From: Sitta carolinensis
Lineage: Eukaryota > Chordata > Aves > Passeriformes > Sittidae
Length of the DNA: 64,000 nucleotides
NCBI GenBank assembly: GCA_032173965.1
Contig: CM063284.1
Span: forward strand, 103,540,410-103,604,409
Reading direction: 5' to 3'
The translations under genes were made by a program, and so were the position numbers. Shown here one piece after another: positions 1-14,252 of this stretch (the first letter of the stretch is position 1; each line of letters starts with the position of its first letter). The notes under the pieces are model-generated. The model did not search any database. It saw only the letters and a program-made list of their open reading frames with translations, and had not been told where the DNA came from.

Positions 1-3000
1 CAGAGACACCAGCATGGGAGACCCCTGCTTACCACAGCTGGAATCCCAGCTTCAATCCTGAGAGAACTGGCTGCTCTGCACCATTGTGGTAAGGGCTTTG
101 CACACCAGGCAAGGATGGGTATAGCAAGTGATCACAGCAATAGTGACCGTTATACATACAGAAAGAGTGATACCTCACACTGATATTTTTTAAGGCTGCC
201 TGGAATCCCTTAACATTTATGCCCCTGAAGATTTTTAAGGCTGTCTCATCACAAATGGCAAGTGATGGTGTTTCGGTGCCCAAGGAAATACAAAAAACAT
301 TTAATGAGCTTCTAAATCCATATACTAGATCAAAGCAAGGATTTAACAGCTTAACCTTATTTCTTCCCAGAGCAGATTTAGGCAGCTGGTGATATGATGT
401 GCTTCATCTGTTCAACAGTTTCGTATCTGCTAAAATGATAGTTCCCCATAAATAGTTCTTCATGGCATATAAATTGGACATTGAGTCCAGGCTTCAGTTT
501 GGCAATCACACTGGCAAGTCTTGCTGCAGGTTTGTTTCCCTACCAAACCAAAATAGTTCTGTCAGATAAGATCAGAAAGCCCATTTACAAGCTTCACCTT
601 TACATCTTTCCTCTTCACAAGTAATAAGGATGAGATAAAGAAATGCATTTCCCTTTTTTATATCAGAACAATAATAGTTGAGATTCTCCAGAACTAGGAA
701 TCAAATCATTATTTTTAATAATGTTTCCTAGTTATAAAGGTTTGTGACATGCCTGAGGCAGTGCTAAGATCTGCAGTCCTGTATACATATCCCAAGTTAC
801 AATGGTGGTTTGAGGTACTATGGATGGACTATGGGTGGACAAGTTGATGGCTATGAGAAATACTCCATTGCTTATGTTATTTTAAAAGAAAAAAATTAAG
901 CACTTTTCTTAAATCTATAGATTCCAAAGGCTATATCAATCTTACACTGCAAATAGTGGGTTGCTGTGTCTTGTCACTAACGTTATGCCACATCAGCAAA
1001 TAGTCTGCCAGTGGCTGCTCCAATGCCTCAGAGCAACACAAAATACCAGCTTTCCTAATTAAAACTTGATCATACTTAAAATTACTATTATTACTTATGC
1101 ATCTTTTAGTTCCATCTCAAGGAATTAAAGGCATATTGTTGTTAGTTTTTCTAAAAAAATGTTTTCCTTAAGTTTCTGTATTCACTAACCGTAACCAGAG
1201 TTTTCCATTAACTTGGAATACTGTTAGCCCCTGTTCAGACTGTACATTAGTCAGTCAGCTGGTTTATGCCATTTGTTTCCACCTCCACCCTTTTTTCTGA
1301 CTCCTATTCAACATCAGTCCAGCTCCTCAGCTGGAACGAATGGTTCCTGTAAAGGCTTCTGGAGCAGAATTTCAAAAAGCTTTGTTTCAAAAAAAAAAAA
1401 AAAAAAGTCATGCAACTTTTTTCCATCATCTCATGTTCCCAAATTCAGCTATAACCTCCATAAATCAGTGACCTCACCCTTGCAGCTGAAATGACCATCA
1501 CTCATTGTAAGTAGTATTAATGGCCTGTCTTTGAGCATGACTACAGTGACATAAAAGGGAAAAGAAAAATGAGAAAGAGTTCTGACACTGGAAATTGTTT
1601 TCATTTTTAAATACATTAGATTTTTATCTCTAAAGTCAACCGGCTCTGCTTTCTCCAGTACAAAACTTAAATTACAAACCTTTTATTCTTGGATGGGGTG
1701 GTGTAGTTTTGTCCAGAGTTGACTAGGAATTTCTTTGCCATTTTCTAGAAGTATCTTTCCTGTCTGCTGTAGTGAGGTGTACCATGACTAAGCTTCTGTG
1801 CATAACCAAAGCTTGGGCAATGTCAACTAATAGCAACTCTAAAAAAGCAGATCACATATATTGTGCAGCGTTGGAGCTACTTGAATTACAACCCAGAGGG
1901 TATTTTTCCACACAAGCCTTGCCTTACAGTGCACATGTAAAGTACTGGGCATGTGTTATTTGGTGGATAATCCTGGGTGGCTATAGCGTAAAAGATACAA
2001 GATTAGGCAAAGCACATTAAAGGGCTCAGGGAAGGTGTATCGTAAATTGTACAAAAATGCAAAGAAACGAATTAAAGCAATGTATCTGAGTATACAAAGC
2101 AAATAATTAAAAACTTTCAAAGCCTTTTCCAGTGGGAACAGTCCAGCTAATATATGTTTCCTTAAATTAAGAGGGTTTCTAGCCCAGATGTTCTTTCTCA
2201 GTGGATTCAGGAGGCTATTTCTCAGACATTTTGGTTTTCTTGCCAATCTCTTGATGCATTTGGCATATGAAGGCTTTTAAAGGCATTTATATTCCTGTAG
2301 TCTAATCTCCAATCAATATACAACTTAGTTAGATGCGAATCACTTTATATAGTTACAGAGGTGGTGACAATTTAACCGCTCATCTTTAGCTACCAGATGA
2401 GCTACCAGACTAACACACACACATTTCTACAGAAAATTATTTGTTCTTAGAGTATTTTGATGAAACCATCCTTGAATATCCATTAAACAGTAGGGTTTTG
2501 TTTTGGTTTATTTCTTTCCCTTCAAAATGCCATCTGGTGATTGACATGTAATGAGATTTTTTTTCCTGCAATCAGATGAGATGTCAGTTAGTACAGGTAC
2601 TTTTTGTCATATCATTCTATAAGAGGAAACAACACAGAAACACTGCAATGCGTGGCCTGATATCGAAATAAATGACAGACTTGAATACCTGTTTGATATG
2701 GTTCTTGTGATGAGAACAATTCTGCATACTCCGGGAAGACAACATGTAATAGTTATCCCACTACTTCCCAATTATTTTAAATTCTTTTTGTCCTTCTTGC
2801 TAACTTTCATATTCTCCAGCTTAACCCATCTGTGTTTGATCTTTCAGGCTTCTCTCTGCATCTTTTCTTCTTCCAACTTTTCTCCTAGCTTTTGAGCAAA
2901 CTGCATCTAATGCTTCTCTTTCTATTCATTTTGCTGTTACATCTTATCACACCTATCAACCTTCTTTAAAGTCTTGCTAATTCTCTGTCCTGCAGTCTTC

Positions 3001-6000
3001 CCCACTCAGGCATAACCAGTACAACTCCTACAGTGATAATACGTCCAAACCTTAAGTGTGTATTTCTTTGCTTTCATATCTCTCTACAAATTTCAGTCTT
3101 GGTTCATTCTTCCCATCGCTGGTATCTTTCCCATGAGTGATTTTATCAAGGAGCACTCTCTGATATATTTTTATAGCCACCATCTCCCTCTTCAACCTTC
3201 GTCTGATCTCTTTCAACATTTGCTCATTTTCCCTCACATTGACACTTGGACCTTTCATGTTTTCTGGTCCATTAGCTTTGATGAGTTGTCATCTGCTTTC
3301 AGACCTTTCCAACCCCATCCCTACTTTCTCTGCTCCTCTTTCTGACCTGTCACTGAAAAGCATGTGTGATGGAAATGCTGTAGATAGTTTGCCTTCAGTA
3401 CAATAAACATTCTTTTCTCTAACAATACTAAACTACACACTTTTGTTTAAATAAATCCCACCCGTCAAGAAGAAAAAATATGTGCTGCCTATTGCTTCTA
3501 CTTCTTTCTGCATGGCTCCTGCCCATACCTTCCAAGGAGAGCATAATTAATATGCAGAATTAACAAGAAGAATAATTATTACCAGCCTCTCTACTTCCTC
3601 TTCATTCTCAACTTGCTCTTTTCACAGCCATAGAATTATTTTGTCTACTTCAACTGCTGACAGCCTCAACACATCCTCATGGTTGCATCCCAAGGGATCT
3701 TTCTCCTTACAGTATCAGTTTTATTTCCTAGATTTTTATTTCCTCTTCTGGTAAAAATGTCTGCTCTAGTCCCCACCATGTCTCAGTTTCACATCTAGGA
3801 TCATGTGGTTGACATGGTATCTAGAATGGCTATCTCCCATTCTGGAGGCCAGCCTGTTCCCCCCCCTCCCCTCCAAGAGATAGCACAGCAGCTCTTCTCC
3901 AGGCTCAGGACCAGTACTATTTTGTTATCCTCCGTGACTTGCCCTCTCTATAGACACATTCCCTGCTTTTCTGTCTCAATTCTGTCCTCCTCTCTGTGCT
4001 CACTTAGGTCCTGACTCTTTATCCACTCTTAGCAAAGGCCCTCCATGTTTCACTCCACTTTTCTATGGAAATCTTTGGAGCTCATGGTGTGCATCCAGTC
4101 TTCCTTTACACTGCCTCGCTGTGATCTTCCCCAGGAATGTGGATTCAGCCAGCCCTTATTTCTGTCTAACTTATTGGAAGTAAGGTTAGCATTGCTTCTC
4201 CTCAAGCAATGTGTGTATATTTAAAGTTGCAGCACTGCTTAGTAGCTCTGTCATGTGTGTTACCACATTAGAATTTCTGTGTGAAGGCAAAATGGAGACA
4301 CCCCCAGAAAATGTGATATTTGCTAGTGTATGAGAACAAAGAGACAACATCATTGCTGTGTTGACACCTAAAATATTTTGGAATAATATGCCAGTTTTAT
4401 TTCCACTGATAAAAATGCCCATGACCAAATGGGTATCTTCACTGGGACCCAGAATTGTGGTCTCTGAACTGGAGCTGGCTTCCACCTGATTTGCTCAAAG
4501 CAAGGGCTGAGGAACAGGACTGTTTCCTTCAATTCTAGTACACATGACCCGTACATAAACCTTAGGAATACAGTGAAATATTCTGATCTTACAGAGCCAG
4601 GCTGCTGTGACACAGGATGAGTAAGTCAGGTATCAAGTCACTGATTACATGCTTCAGCACATTTGAACTGAAATGGTGCATCAACACCATTTATTCAGTC
4701 ATGCTACTAAGCTCTCCTTTCATGCATAGCAGAAGAGAGGCAGGCAAAGCACAGGCTCTGCCATAGCCTTGTGGGTGATAGAAACCTTGGCTGGCACCCT
4801 GCATGTTCCATCTGTGTTGTCAAGTACATCAATCACCCAGCAATTAAAGCTAATGGATGTAGCGACAACAGTAGGCCCAATTGGCTCCCTACCCAAATTT
4901 TATCATTATATGTCCTTGTTTTTCCAGAAATATATGTACAATATGGGAGGTTGATACCAGTTTCTCCAGTGAAGTAGGTTAATCTCCTAATGGCAACTAA
5001 ACCTGCGGTGTCAAGGAAGCCACCTGGTTCTGTGGCAGGCAAAACCCCATTGTTCTAGTAATTTGGAACAAATTGAGGGTTTTTGTCAAAAGAAAACTAA
5101 TTTGGCCGAAACCAAAAACCTGCCATTCACAGTGATGTGAAAAGATCCCAACAGCCTTATCAAAATTCCATCAAAAGCGTATTATTGACATGTTATGGTG
5201 GCAAAATCAATTCCTTCACTACATAATGATGGAACTTATTTTTGAGCCTGGGAAAGATGATGTGACTGAAAGACAAGGTAATTGGTAATAGTTCAGGATC
5301 AAGAAAGCTGCATCATATATGAGTCTCAGTAAAAAAACTTTGCTATCATGTCAAACTCTATGCTGTGTCTACAGCATTAATTTTGTGCTTCTTTATGGCA
5401 AAAACAATGGTGGCAAAGGGGAAGAAAAATCTTGTGGTTACTCATAAGAGAACGATCGTATGGAAAAAAGAAAACTTCCAGGTATGTGCAAGTAAAATAA
5501 GGGAGTAGTTTTGCAACAGATGGTGATACAGAACAACCTACTTCTATGTGGGTTTTGTAAAAATCTTGAGGGTTTTTTTAGGAAAATGAGGTAGGGAAGA
5601 CAGTGCTAATGCAGAACTTCTGTAAAAGTAACACAAGCTATTTGTCTAAGTGATGCTTGATAAAAAAAATAAATTGGACAAAATGTACCAGAGGTGTAAC
5701 AAAAAGTTCAGATATGCAAGAAAACATATCTCTTCTGTGAGCATGTATCCTGTAAAATGTACTGTTAGTGTTCATTGCAGACATAAATTACTAGCATTGC
5801 TGTCTCCGAAAAGAGTAAAAATAGTGATGGACTAATATCCATCCACCATCTGAAACAGGCATTCTTCACCTTTACATGCTATTACTGTAAGACCTTGATG
5901 AACAGAGATAAGAACAGAAAAGGCCATCCCCATAATTTTGCTAAATTCTACAGCATATCCTCAGGTTATATAATACTAAACAGTATCTCTAATCATGTCT

Positions 6001-9000
6001 GTAGATACCAACAACTGTGTTGTTATTTGATGGTATTTTTAATGTGTTCCAGGGAGAAACTAGGGAAAAGAGTCTATATCCAATGCCTGCACAGTTGCTG
6101 TGAAGACAGTGCTGATCACTCAGTCATGAGCAAAAATTTCAAGGGATTTCATTATGCAGTAATATTTGCATTTGTATTTTCCCCTTTATAAACAGGCATG
6201 AAACTCTAAATTGTGTGAACAAGATTGAAATATATCAACACTAAACCTGTAATATCTCTGTATCTACATGAAATTATGCAAAGCAGCTATTGCTGAGACT
6301 CCCAAGTGATCTGATTTCAGCCTAACATAATTTGATAATGATGTTCACCTTAAATTATCTGCTTGGTCAAAGGAGACTTGCATGCTCAGCTACTCTGGCA
6401 AATAGGTTTGTCATAAGTCAATTGGTAAAGCTTTTGTCAAAAATTATGCACACTGTGTTGGCAACAGTTAAAACTCACCCACCTCTAGCACTGTTTTGCC
6501 ACTGGTGAGAGAAATAATGATCTTTTGAGGCAACAGTAATCTTTAAGACCTGCTAATATAGATGTCTCTGCATCCATTTCTCTCCCAGAGGAAATAAAAA
6601 TAAAGACAGCAGAATTTCCCTTGGGAAATATTCTCTTGGGAATACACTGATGGATAGAAGTCATAATCCCATGCAGGCTTTGTTTCTGACAGGGCAAGCC
6701 ATTGTCCCCAGAAGATGTGATATTTGAGAGCACTGGATCTGATGGTGGTTTTGCATCTGGTGGTGCCTTATCTCGCTGGTTTTCAGCAGCCTACTCGACA
6801 GCCTTTCCTGCCCAGTTACACTGTAACTAATCTAGAACTGCTTAGGGGAGAAACCTGCCTCTCCTGGTGCTGGTTCTGCTTCTTCTTCCTTTATCCCTCC
6901 CAGGTGTTATGCAGTGTTTCTCACTGTTATGCATTATGGGCCTCTTAGCTCTCCTCCTCCTTATAATAAAGCTTTCAGCTTCATCTTGGTTATTTTCTGT
7001 TGGATGAAGCCACAGCCACTCTTCCTGTTAAGCTTTACTGTCATCTTCCTGGTACAAAAAGCCAGTGACACAAGTCACAAGACCTAAAGATCTGTCCTTA
7101 CCAAGTCTTTTGTATTCAACCTACAAATACAATATGCCTTCTACCTTGATGACAGAAATTTTCATAGGCATCCATATCCATGCAAGGTGGCAGAAAACTT
7201 CCCTCATGCAAACTTATTCGTCAGCCAGTATCTGTGGCCTGCTAAGAGCCTGCTATGATGGCAGTCAGGGCCAAGATCTTTTCCCCATTATAAACACCCA
7301 TGTCCCAGTCCCTTTTGTGGATATGAGTGAGCATTAATCTTTCTGTTAGGAGAACAGAAATGCATAAAATAGCTACCTAAAAAGAAGCTGAAACCTATAA
7401 AATACAACACCCTCCTCTACTATTTTCTATTTTTATTTTTATCAAATGATAGCTGCAATATGCCTATATCCATTTTTCAACAACTATTCCATACAAATTC
7501 CTTAAAAATTCAAAGTTCTCTTTACCCTGCTGCTGTGGCTGATGAGAAGAAGTTCATAAATGCAGTGTGTGTTAGTATTATTGCCATCAGAAAACAATTG
7601 TCAGTCTGTATTCAATATATCCCATTGCAAATATTAAGGTATAATTAATCTCAGAAACAGACACCCCTCTCAAATTCACATGAAGGTGACTTCAATAGTA
7701 AGAAGCATATGCCTAGCTCCAACACAGGAAAGATGAAAAGGTCAGTACCTTTCCTAAGACAGCTGGTATTTTTTCTTCACACAAGAAAAAAATGAGAGAC
7801 ACACCCATCCACTTCAGAACAGTGATCTGCTGTTGATAGATTCCACCACATGTCCATTTTGTACATTACACTGGTCATCAGCATGGCTTGTCAAGACCTT
7901 GCTTTTGCAAATGACAGGACAAGCAAAACATTAACAGCAATTCCTTTACTTCTCCTTTCTCTTTACATTTGAAATACAATTATCAGGCCAGATATCCCTT
8001 AGCAAATGACAGGGAAGCCTGTCATTTTGATTTGATATTATTTTTCGTATCATTGTTCCAATGCAAGTACAAGTGAATTAGGCATGGCAGTGACAATGGG
8101 AAGGCACAGCTTCCAACACGTGAGAGGAAATCTCACTGGGACATGTCTCAAGACATGGAAATATGTAATGTGAGAATTAAAGAGTGCATGTTCCTTTCTA
8201 CAGTGTCAGACAGGGAAAGAGTTGTGACAGACCTAGAAGGAAATAAAGCATCTGCCTATAGCACACAGATAAACACATATATTTGTCTCTAAATAGAGAT
8301 TTAATGGTCTAGGAGTTGAAATAACCCGAGCAGATGGGTCTGAAAGATGTAACCCTAAAAGAAGACTATAACACACAACAGACGTATAGCAGATTTACAA
8401 GGTTGTACCGAAAGCAGGAGCAGTAATTTGGAACAAAAAATTTACTATATGTTGTCACTCTAACAACCAAATTTGTGAACAGTACTTGAAACAGTAATGG
8501 CTAGATATGTTACTTTTGTTATTACAAGATTTGGAGTCTGATTTGAAGCCAGATGAGAAAAGAGAAAGGAATTCTGCTGTAGCAAGTTTTGTTGAGGCAG
8601 CAAACTGAACTCTGCAAGGTCTTCCCATTTGTAGATACAACCTTTTGGGACTTTAGGAAACTATACAGAACATGTATACTCCACTGTTAGCAGGAACTCA
8701 AACCATGTCTTGAAACTCTCTTGCCTTTTAAAAATGTATATCTTTAAATGTTGCAGGAAACTATGTAGTATTTCTCTGAAGCATGATCTTGCCTCAAAAT
8801 TTTACTTCAGAAAACCAATGTTCCTTCAAACAGGATTTTTCCACCCAATATCTGGCAGTAAAATCACTAGAAATCAAAGCAAATCACTAGAACTACAATA
8901 TCAGAGCAGCCTCATAATTACAGTAATGAAAATCAGGCCTATGAACACCACAGATATTTCAAAGGCCAAACTGGTGAGGTTTATTTTACCATGTGAAAGT

Positions 9001-10480
9001 AAGTCATGCGGCAAATATGTCTTAACTTTGTTAACATTTTTTTTCTTCCATGGGAAACTGTATACATACAAATACTCAATCTAGAAGCTCCTGGCCACAC
9101 CTCTAGGTTTAAGCCTGTGTTTTGAACACAGGTTGTATTGAACATGGGTTGTATGTCTGGCATGATGTTTGCTATTTCACTCTTACACACTGCAAAAAGA
9201 GAGGAACTAATAACAATTAAGTTCATCATCAGTACAGTATGTAGTTTGTTTTGCTGTACTGTCTTGAATCCCCTCTCATGGTCCCCGGCTTCGTTTGGCA
9301 AGATACAGAACACGTATAGAACAAGAATGTGGATTCTTCCATATACAGCTTACAAGGCAATCCACAAGAGAACAGGGTAAAGACACCTAGGTGAATAGAA
9401 AGGGATGTGAGGGATAAAGGATACCAGTGGACATGGCTTGTCTCCTATAAAGAGTTTTAAAAGAAGAAAGAAACACTTTATTAATGTTTATAAAGAATTT
9501 CCAGAACAAATTCAAAATAGTCCCACAATGACTGAGAGAAAACCTAAGGTAAACTAATGAATTAAAATGCAAGTCTCGATGGCTGGACTAGTGACATGAT
9601 TGTAGGGGCCAATGAGGCAAGAAACGAAACTGTACCAAGAAGAAATGGGTCAAAAGATCACAGAGAGTTTTATTCAGGGAAGACAAAAACTCAGTTCTCA
9701 TCGTTGTGGGGAGTTCTTAGGTAAGCCTATAAGGATGAGGAAGTGGGTAGTTATAATGATCCTTCAACAAGGAGATCACTGACATCTGAGCATGAGTGGC
9801 CTTGAGAAGAGGAGAAAGACATTCAACAGAGAACAGTAAATCAAAATTAAAGATAGTGATCTATAGGGTCCACATACCAGGTACTCAGGAGATAAGAGAA
9901 GGGTCAGGTGAGATCAAGTGCTCTTAAAGTCATAGAGTATTTGAGTCTGAGAGTATTTGAAAATAAGGAGACTGCAAAGAAAAAGCTGTCACATTCTCTC
10001 TCTGGTCTTTCTGCACTACTGATCTCATGAGAGGGAAAAGGCACCCAAATCTTACTTGAGCTACTGTTCATGTGAAACTCCTGTGAGCAACACATTGTAT
10101 GTTCCGGTAAGGCAAAGTAATTTTGCAGAATTCATGTTTAAATTGCTCCTGCAAAATGAGCAAGAAAAGGGTTTTAACAGTATTTTGGAGGACTACAAGA
10201 GAATATTGCTGAATCCAAGCAGCCTGCAATGCCTAAGGCTGTTATGACATATTTAGCCTCTGTATTGACTATACATAATCCTGTGTCTCCTTAACTGTCA
10301 CAGCAAAACATGTGAACATGTACAGTACTGTTAACACTTAGTGTAGTAGGCTAATAGATAGCATACAGATCTGAAGCTCTAACAGATGCTCTGACTTGGG
10401 CAGTGCATGAAATACTTAAATATTGTGATCATTAGCAGCCTCTTCTTGAGTATCACATGCAATCTTTGGTGTCACAATAT
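1..10480. other. Intergenic DNA upstream of ZBTB14, distal part
   Basis: No gene is recognised. It contains an 18-base A-run at 1389-1406 and a long pyrimidine-skewed tract at about 2760-4080 on the plus strand. The open frames are short, lack similarity to anything I recognise and have no splice or promoter context. Confidence 0.6.
2760..4080. repeat. Strand-asymmetric pyrimidine-rich tract, unclassified
   Basis: About 1.3 kb in which the plus strand is strongly C+T rich, with TTCTTC, CTCTTT and TCCTC words recurring, but with no simple repeat period. On the minus strand it reads as a purine-rich stretch with an open frame at 3052-3258. It may be an old transposon body or a degraded coding-like repeat, and I cannot name the family. 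Confidence 0.4.
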
Positions 10481-10860
10481 GAAAAAAAACATAAAGCTAT
10501 CAGGGAGCATCCAAAGGAAGGCCACGAAGTTGATAAGGATCTCCAGGGGAATCCTTATGACACTGAAGCCATTTGATTTGTTCAGTCTGGAGAAGAGGGG
10601 ACTGAGCAGAGACCTCATTGCAGTCTACACCATCTCACAGGGGAAGCAGAGGGACAGGATCTTCACCCAGAGGGTGGCTGAGCACTGGAACAGATTCCCA
10701 GGGCAGTGGTCATAGCATCAAGCCTGACAGAGTTCAAAAACCATTTGGACAATGCTCTCAGGAACAGGTGTGATTTTTGGGGTGGTCCTGTGCAGGGGCA
10801 GGAGCTGAACTTCAGCAATGTCTCTGGGTCTCTTTCAGTGCAAGATATTCTGTGATTAAC
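10480..10860 (+). mobile_element. CR1 LINE 3' fragment
   Basis: This is the conserved tail of a CR1 retrotransposon: TTCAGTCTGGAGAAGAGG, then GAGCACTGGAACAGATTCCC and the 3' end TATTCTGTGATT. It is 5'-truncated, as most CR1 copies are. It shares the variant segment AAGCCTGACAGAGTTCAAAA with the fragment at 48600-48890, so both belong to the same subfamily. Confidence 0.88.
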
Positions 10861-13771
10861 CTACCAAGCTGTATGCTCTTAAGCTAATACATTTACTTTT
10901 TCTTTTCTTTTGAATACACAGCTACACCCAAGCTTTTCAAGCTAAAGGGCTAACAAAGGCTCTCTCAGGTTCTTCTGAAACACAATGGCAATTATGTTAG
11001 CAAAAGAGAAGCCCTGAGAATTGTATAGCACTTATATTTGGTGATCTTAAAACAAACAAAAAGTTCCCTGATATTTTTCTCTAAATTTGGATATGGACAG
11101 AGTTACAACACCGCTAAGTGCAGATTATATGTTACAATACCTCCTGAGAAGTATTTGCTGTCCCAAGTGCGAAAGACACCACATGGGTTAGAAGTGATTC
11201 CAGATGATTTCTGGAATCTTTCTTGGATATCATATACATGTGGATGTCATGTTTAAATAGAGGGGCTTCTGCTACTGAAATGAATGACATCTACAGATTC
11301 TATGTCAATACAAGAGGTGAAGTTTATAGCTGCTGTCATTTCACTCTCCTGCTATATTTCAGTTTGTTTGAAAGACGTGTCTGAAATCAGGGCTTGTACT
11401 GTTAAGGTACCAATCGTATGGCCTAAGAAATTTCTAGTGCATGCTAAGACTGGTTTCATAGGCACTGATGTGGATGTGAGAAATTCACAGAATGGTGTCA
11501 TGGTTTAAGTCAGAAAAAACAACCACTTTCTCTCATACGGGTGTGTTTGAAGTAAGGGTTGTCCTAGCACTTTGATTTGCTTAAATGTGTATGGTAACTT
11601 GCTTGTTGTCATTTTAACAGCTGTGAAAGCTAGTAAATGTATGCACCAAAGGCTGATGAGAAGAACTCAGGTTTACTTCTATTAATAACAATATACTTTA
11701 TTAACACCAGAGAAAGTGTGGGAAATGCTGCAGTTACAAAACATCTCTAGCTTAAAATGTGCACAAATAACCCCAATTATCATTTCTGGCAGCACTGGCC
11801 AGCATGTAGTAAATTATGTTCTGACTATGGTAAGCTCAGAGAATGAGAGTCAATATGCAATAGTGGTGTACCACCTGCTTAATTTGCACATATCTTCCCC
11901 CAACAGGTAGGAATATCCAAATGGTTAGTTGCATTTGTTTTAAGGAGTTATGGTAATTGAGATGGAAAAGTCTATGAAGGGACAGAATCTATTTTAAAGC
12001 TTTCCATTGACTTCACCTACCTGGTACCCGCCATTAAAGGTTGATCCAGACTGGCAGCATTATTTTCTGTAAATTGGACTACTTGGCAGACAGTAGGCAG
12101 AGCCACTATATTAATATTATTACAACGGTTCTCTATTCTCTCCATCCCTTCCCCATTTGTCTTATGATACAGATACTGGAACCAAGAAGAGACTGTAAGC
12201 ATTGTTCCTGAAAAGTGCATGTCTGTTATGGTATTTATGCAAGGTTTTTGAGAAGTTTCTCTATCTTCTTTGGTATCATATTTGGATGGTTGGTGACTTA
12301 GTTGTCAAACTCCCCTAGGGTTTTCCAAGAAGAGGTTCTTATTTAAGCATATGTTTCTCTTCCACATTTATGAGACCACCTGACTGCTTTCATATCAAAA
12401 TAAAATATGAAGGAAGACTGAAGAAGACAGAAAGCAGAAATGGATGCTTAACCATCCACCTTGAATTTTGTGAATAAATACAGACAGAATGGTAAATGCA
12501 GGTTAGTTAAGTTGCCAATGCATAATGTAATCAGAGTATAAGTTTGCAAATTCTGCTGCAAATATTCTAGAAGTGATTAATGTAACTCTACTCTATTTTG
12601 TAGTCATAGCACATTTCAAGCAAAAAGACTTCTTGTATTACCACTACAGGCTGTAGTTGTATCATTCACATTTTTGGCTGAGATGACAGTGGGCATTTAA
12701 GTCCCAAGTATGTATGAGGTAAAGGAGAATGAGTAATGTTTGGGATGAGCATAAGGCATGATTGTTATTAATCTCTTCATATTGAGACTGAGCAATGTTC
12801 ACTTGCTCCAAGTAATTTGGCAGTCACAGCTGCTGGAAATATTTATATGAGCTCTGTGAAAAAGACTCTAACAGACTGTAGTTATAAAACATAAATTGTT
12901 CAAACCAGGCAAATGTAACTTCTGCTTATTTCCATCGGACTAATTCACACAAGCCTGTAATTTATTGCAAGTTATGCTTCCTATACTTCCTGCAACTTGT
13001 ACAGGATTGAATGACCCGAATGTGGCTGCAAAGTCCATGTGCAGTTGAATTCAGCCTGAAAAAACACACAATACTGAAAGAATCTTGATGAAACAAGCTG
13101 GTAAGAATAGCCTGTTTGGCAGAAATTTTGACAATCCTGTGACTGAGCAATGAATGCTGTTCTCAGACCAAGTCATTGCACTAGGACACACATTGCACCA
13201 GCACACCACAACCCATTACCATTCTAGAGTGCAGTAGTTAAATCCCATGGATTTTTTCCAATTTTCCAACCCCTTTTATACAAACACTTCAGATTGGAAA
13301 ATCCATAGGTTTCCTGCCTCAACCAGAAGCACTTATCAGTGCTATAACTTCTTGCTGCAGCAGGCAAACTGCAAATTAAGTTGTTTGCCATACCTCTTGC
13401 GCTATATTTCTGTTATGTTCTAGTCTTTAACATTTCTTATTTTGTTAACTGGGTTTACCCATGTTCCTAAGGACATATGTTATCCCTGGGGATTTTTTAC
13501 ATTAGTTGAATGTGTCTAAACCATTATCTCATGTCAAAAACATGCTAAAGCCCATAAGTACATGGAAAAAACAATTTACATAAAATTACTCTGAAGCGTG
13601 TAATGTTTTTTAATAATTTTAATAGGCGCAGAAAAAATTTGTTTAGATTTGTGTATTCAGCTAAATGGTCAATTTAGAGTGAAAACCTAGCAATAGAGGC
13701 CTGCAGCAATGCAGCAATCCCAATCTATCTAGCTACTAAGCTGTTGCATTGCTTTGTTGCACAAAATTAAT

Positions 13772-13868
13772 GAAGAAGAAAAGAAGAAAGAAGAAAGAAG
13801 AAAGAAGAAAGAGAAGAAAGAAGAGAAGAAAAGAAAGAAGAAAGAAGAAAGAAGAAAGAAGAAAGAAG
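13772..13868. repeat. GAAGAAA/GAA purine microsatellite
   Basis: An imperfect array of GAA and GAAA units over 97 bases, purine-only on the plus strand. It creates the Lys/Glu-rich open frames there, which are not genes. Confidence 0.95.
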
Positions 13869-14208
13869 GTTGCACAGTTCCAGCCATCCACCTGGATCTT
13901 CCAGCCCAAAAGCCACCACACCCCCACCTGCTGTTCAAAGTTCCTGGCTTCTGAGACCCTGGGGAACTTCCTCACTTCCCTAAGGCCTCATCCTGAAATT
14001 ATTCTTGCTGGCTGCCTGAGATTTGTTGCATCAGAAAGCCCTGGAAAACTCTAACACCCCTCTAGAGCTTTGTCCTAAGAAGAACCCTTCAGCAAAACAG
14101 ACTTTGCCTTCCAATTAGTGCTTTAGTAGATTGATGCTTTTTCAATACATAACTTTATAGCACCAACTCTGGACTCTAGCAGCCTGGCTTCCCCTGCCAC
14201 AATCTAAC

Positions 14209-14252
14209 ACAAAACAAAACAAAACAAAACAAAACAAAAAACAAAACAAAAC
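14209..14252. repeat. (AAAAC)n microsatellite
   Basis: About nine AAAAC units with one expanded A-run. Confidence 0.95.

Noticed and set aside
13749..14054. Lys/Glu/Arg-rich open frames
   Set aside because: Produced by the GAA/GAAA microsatellite.
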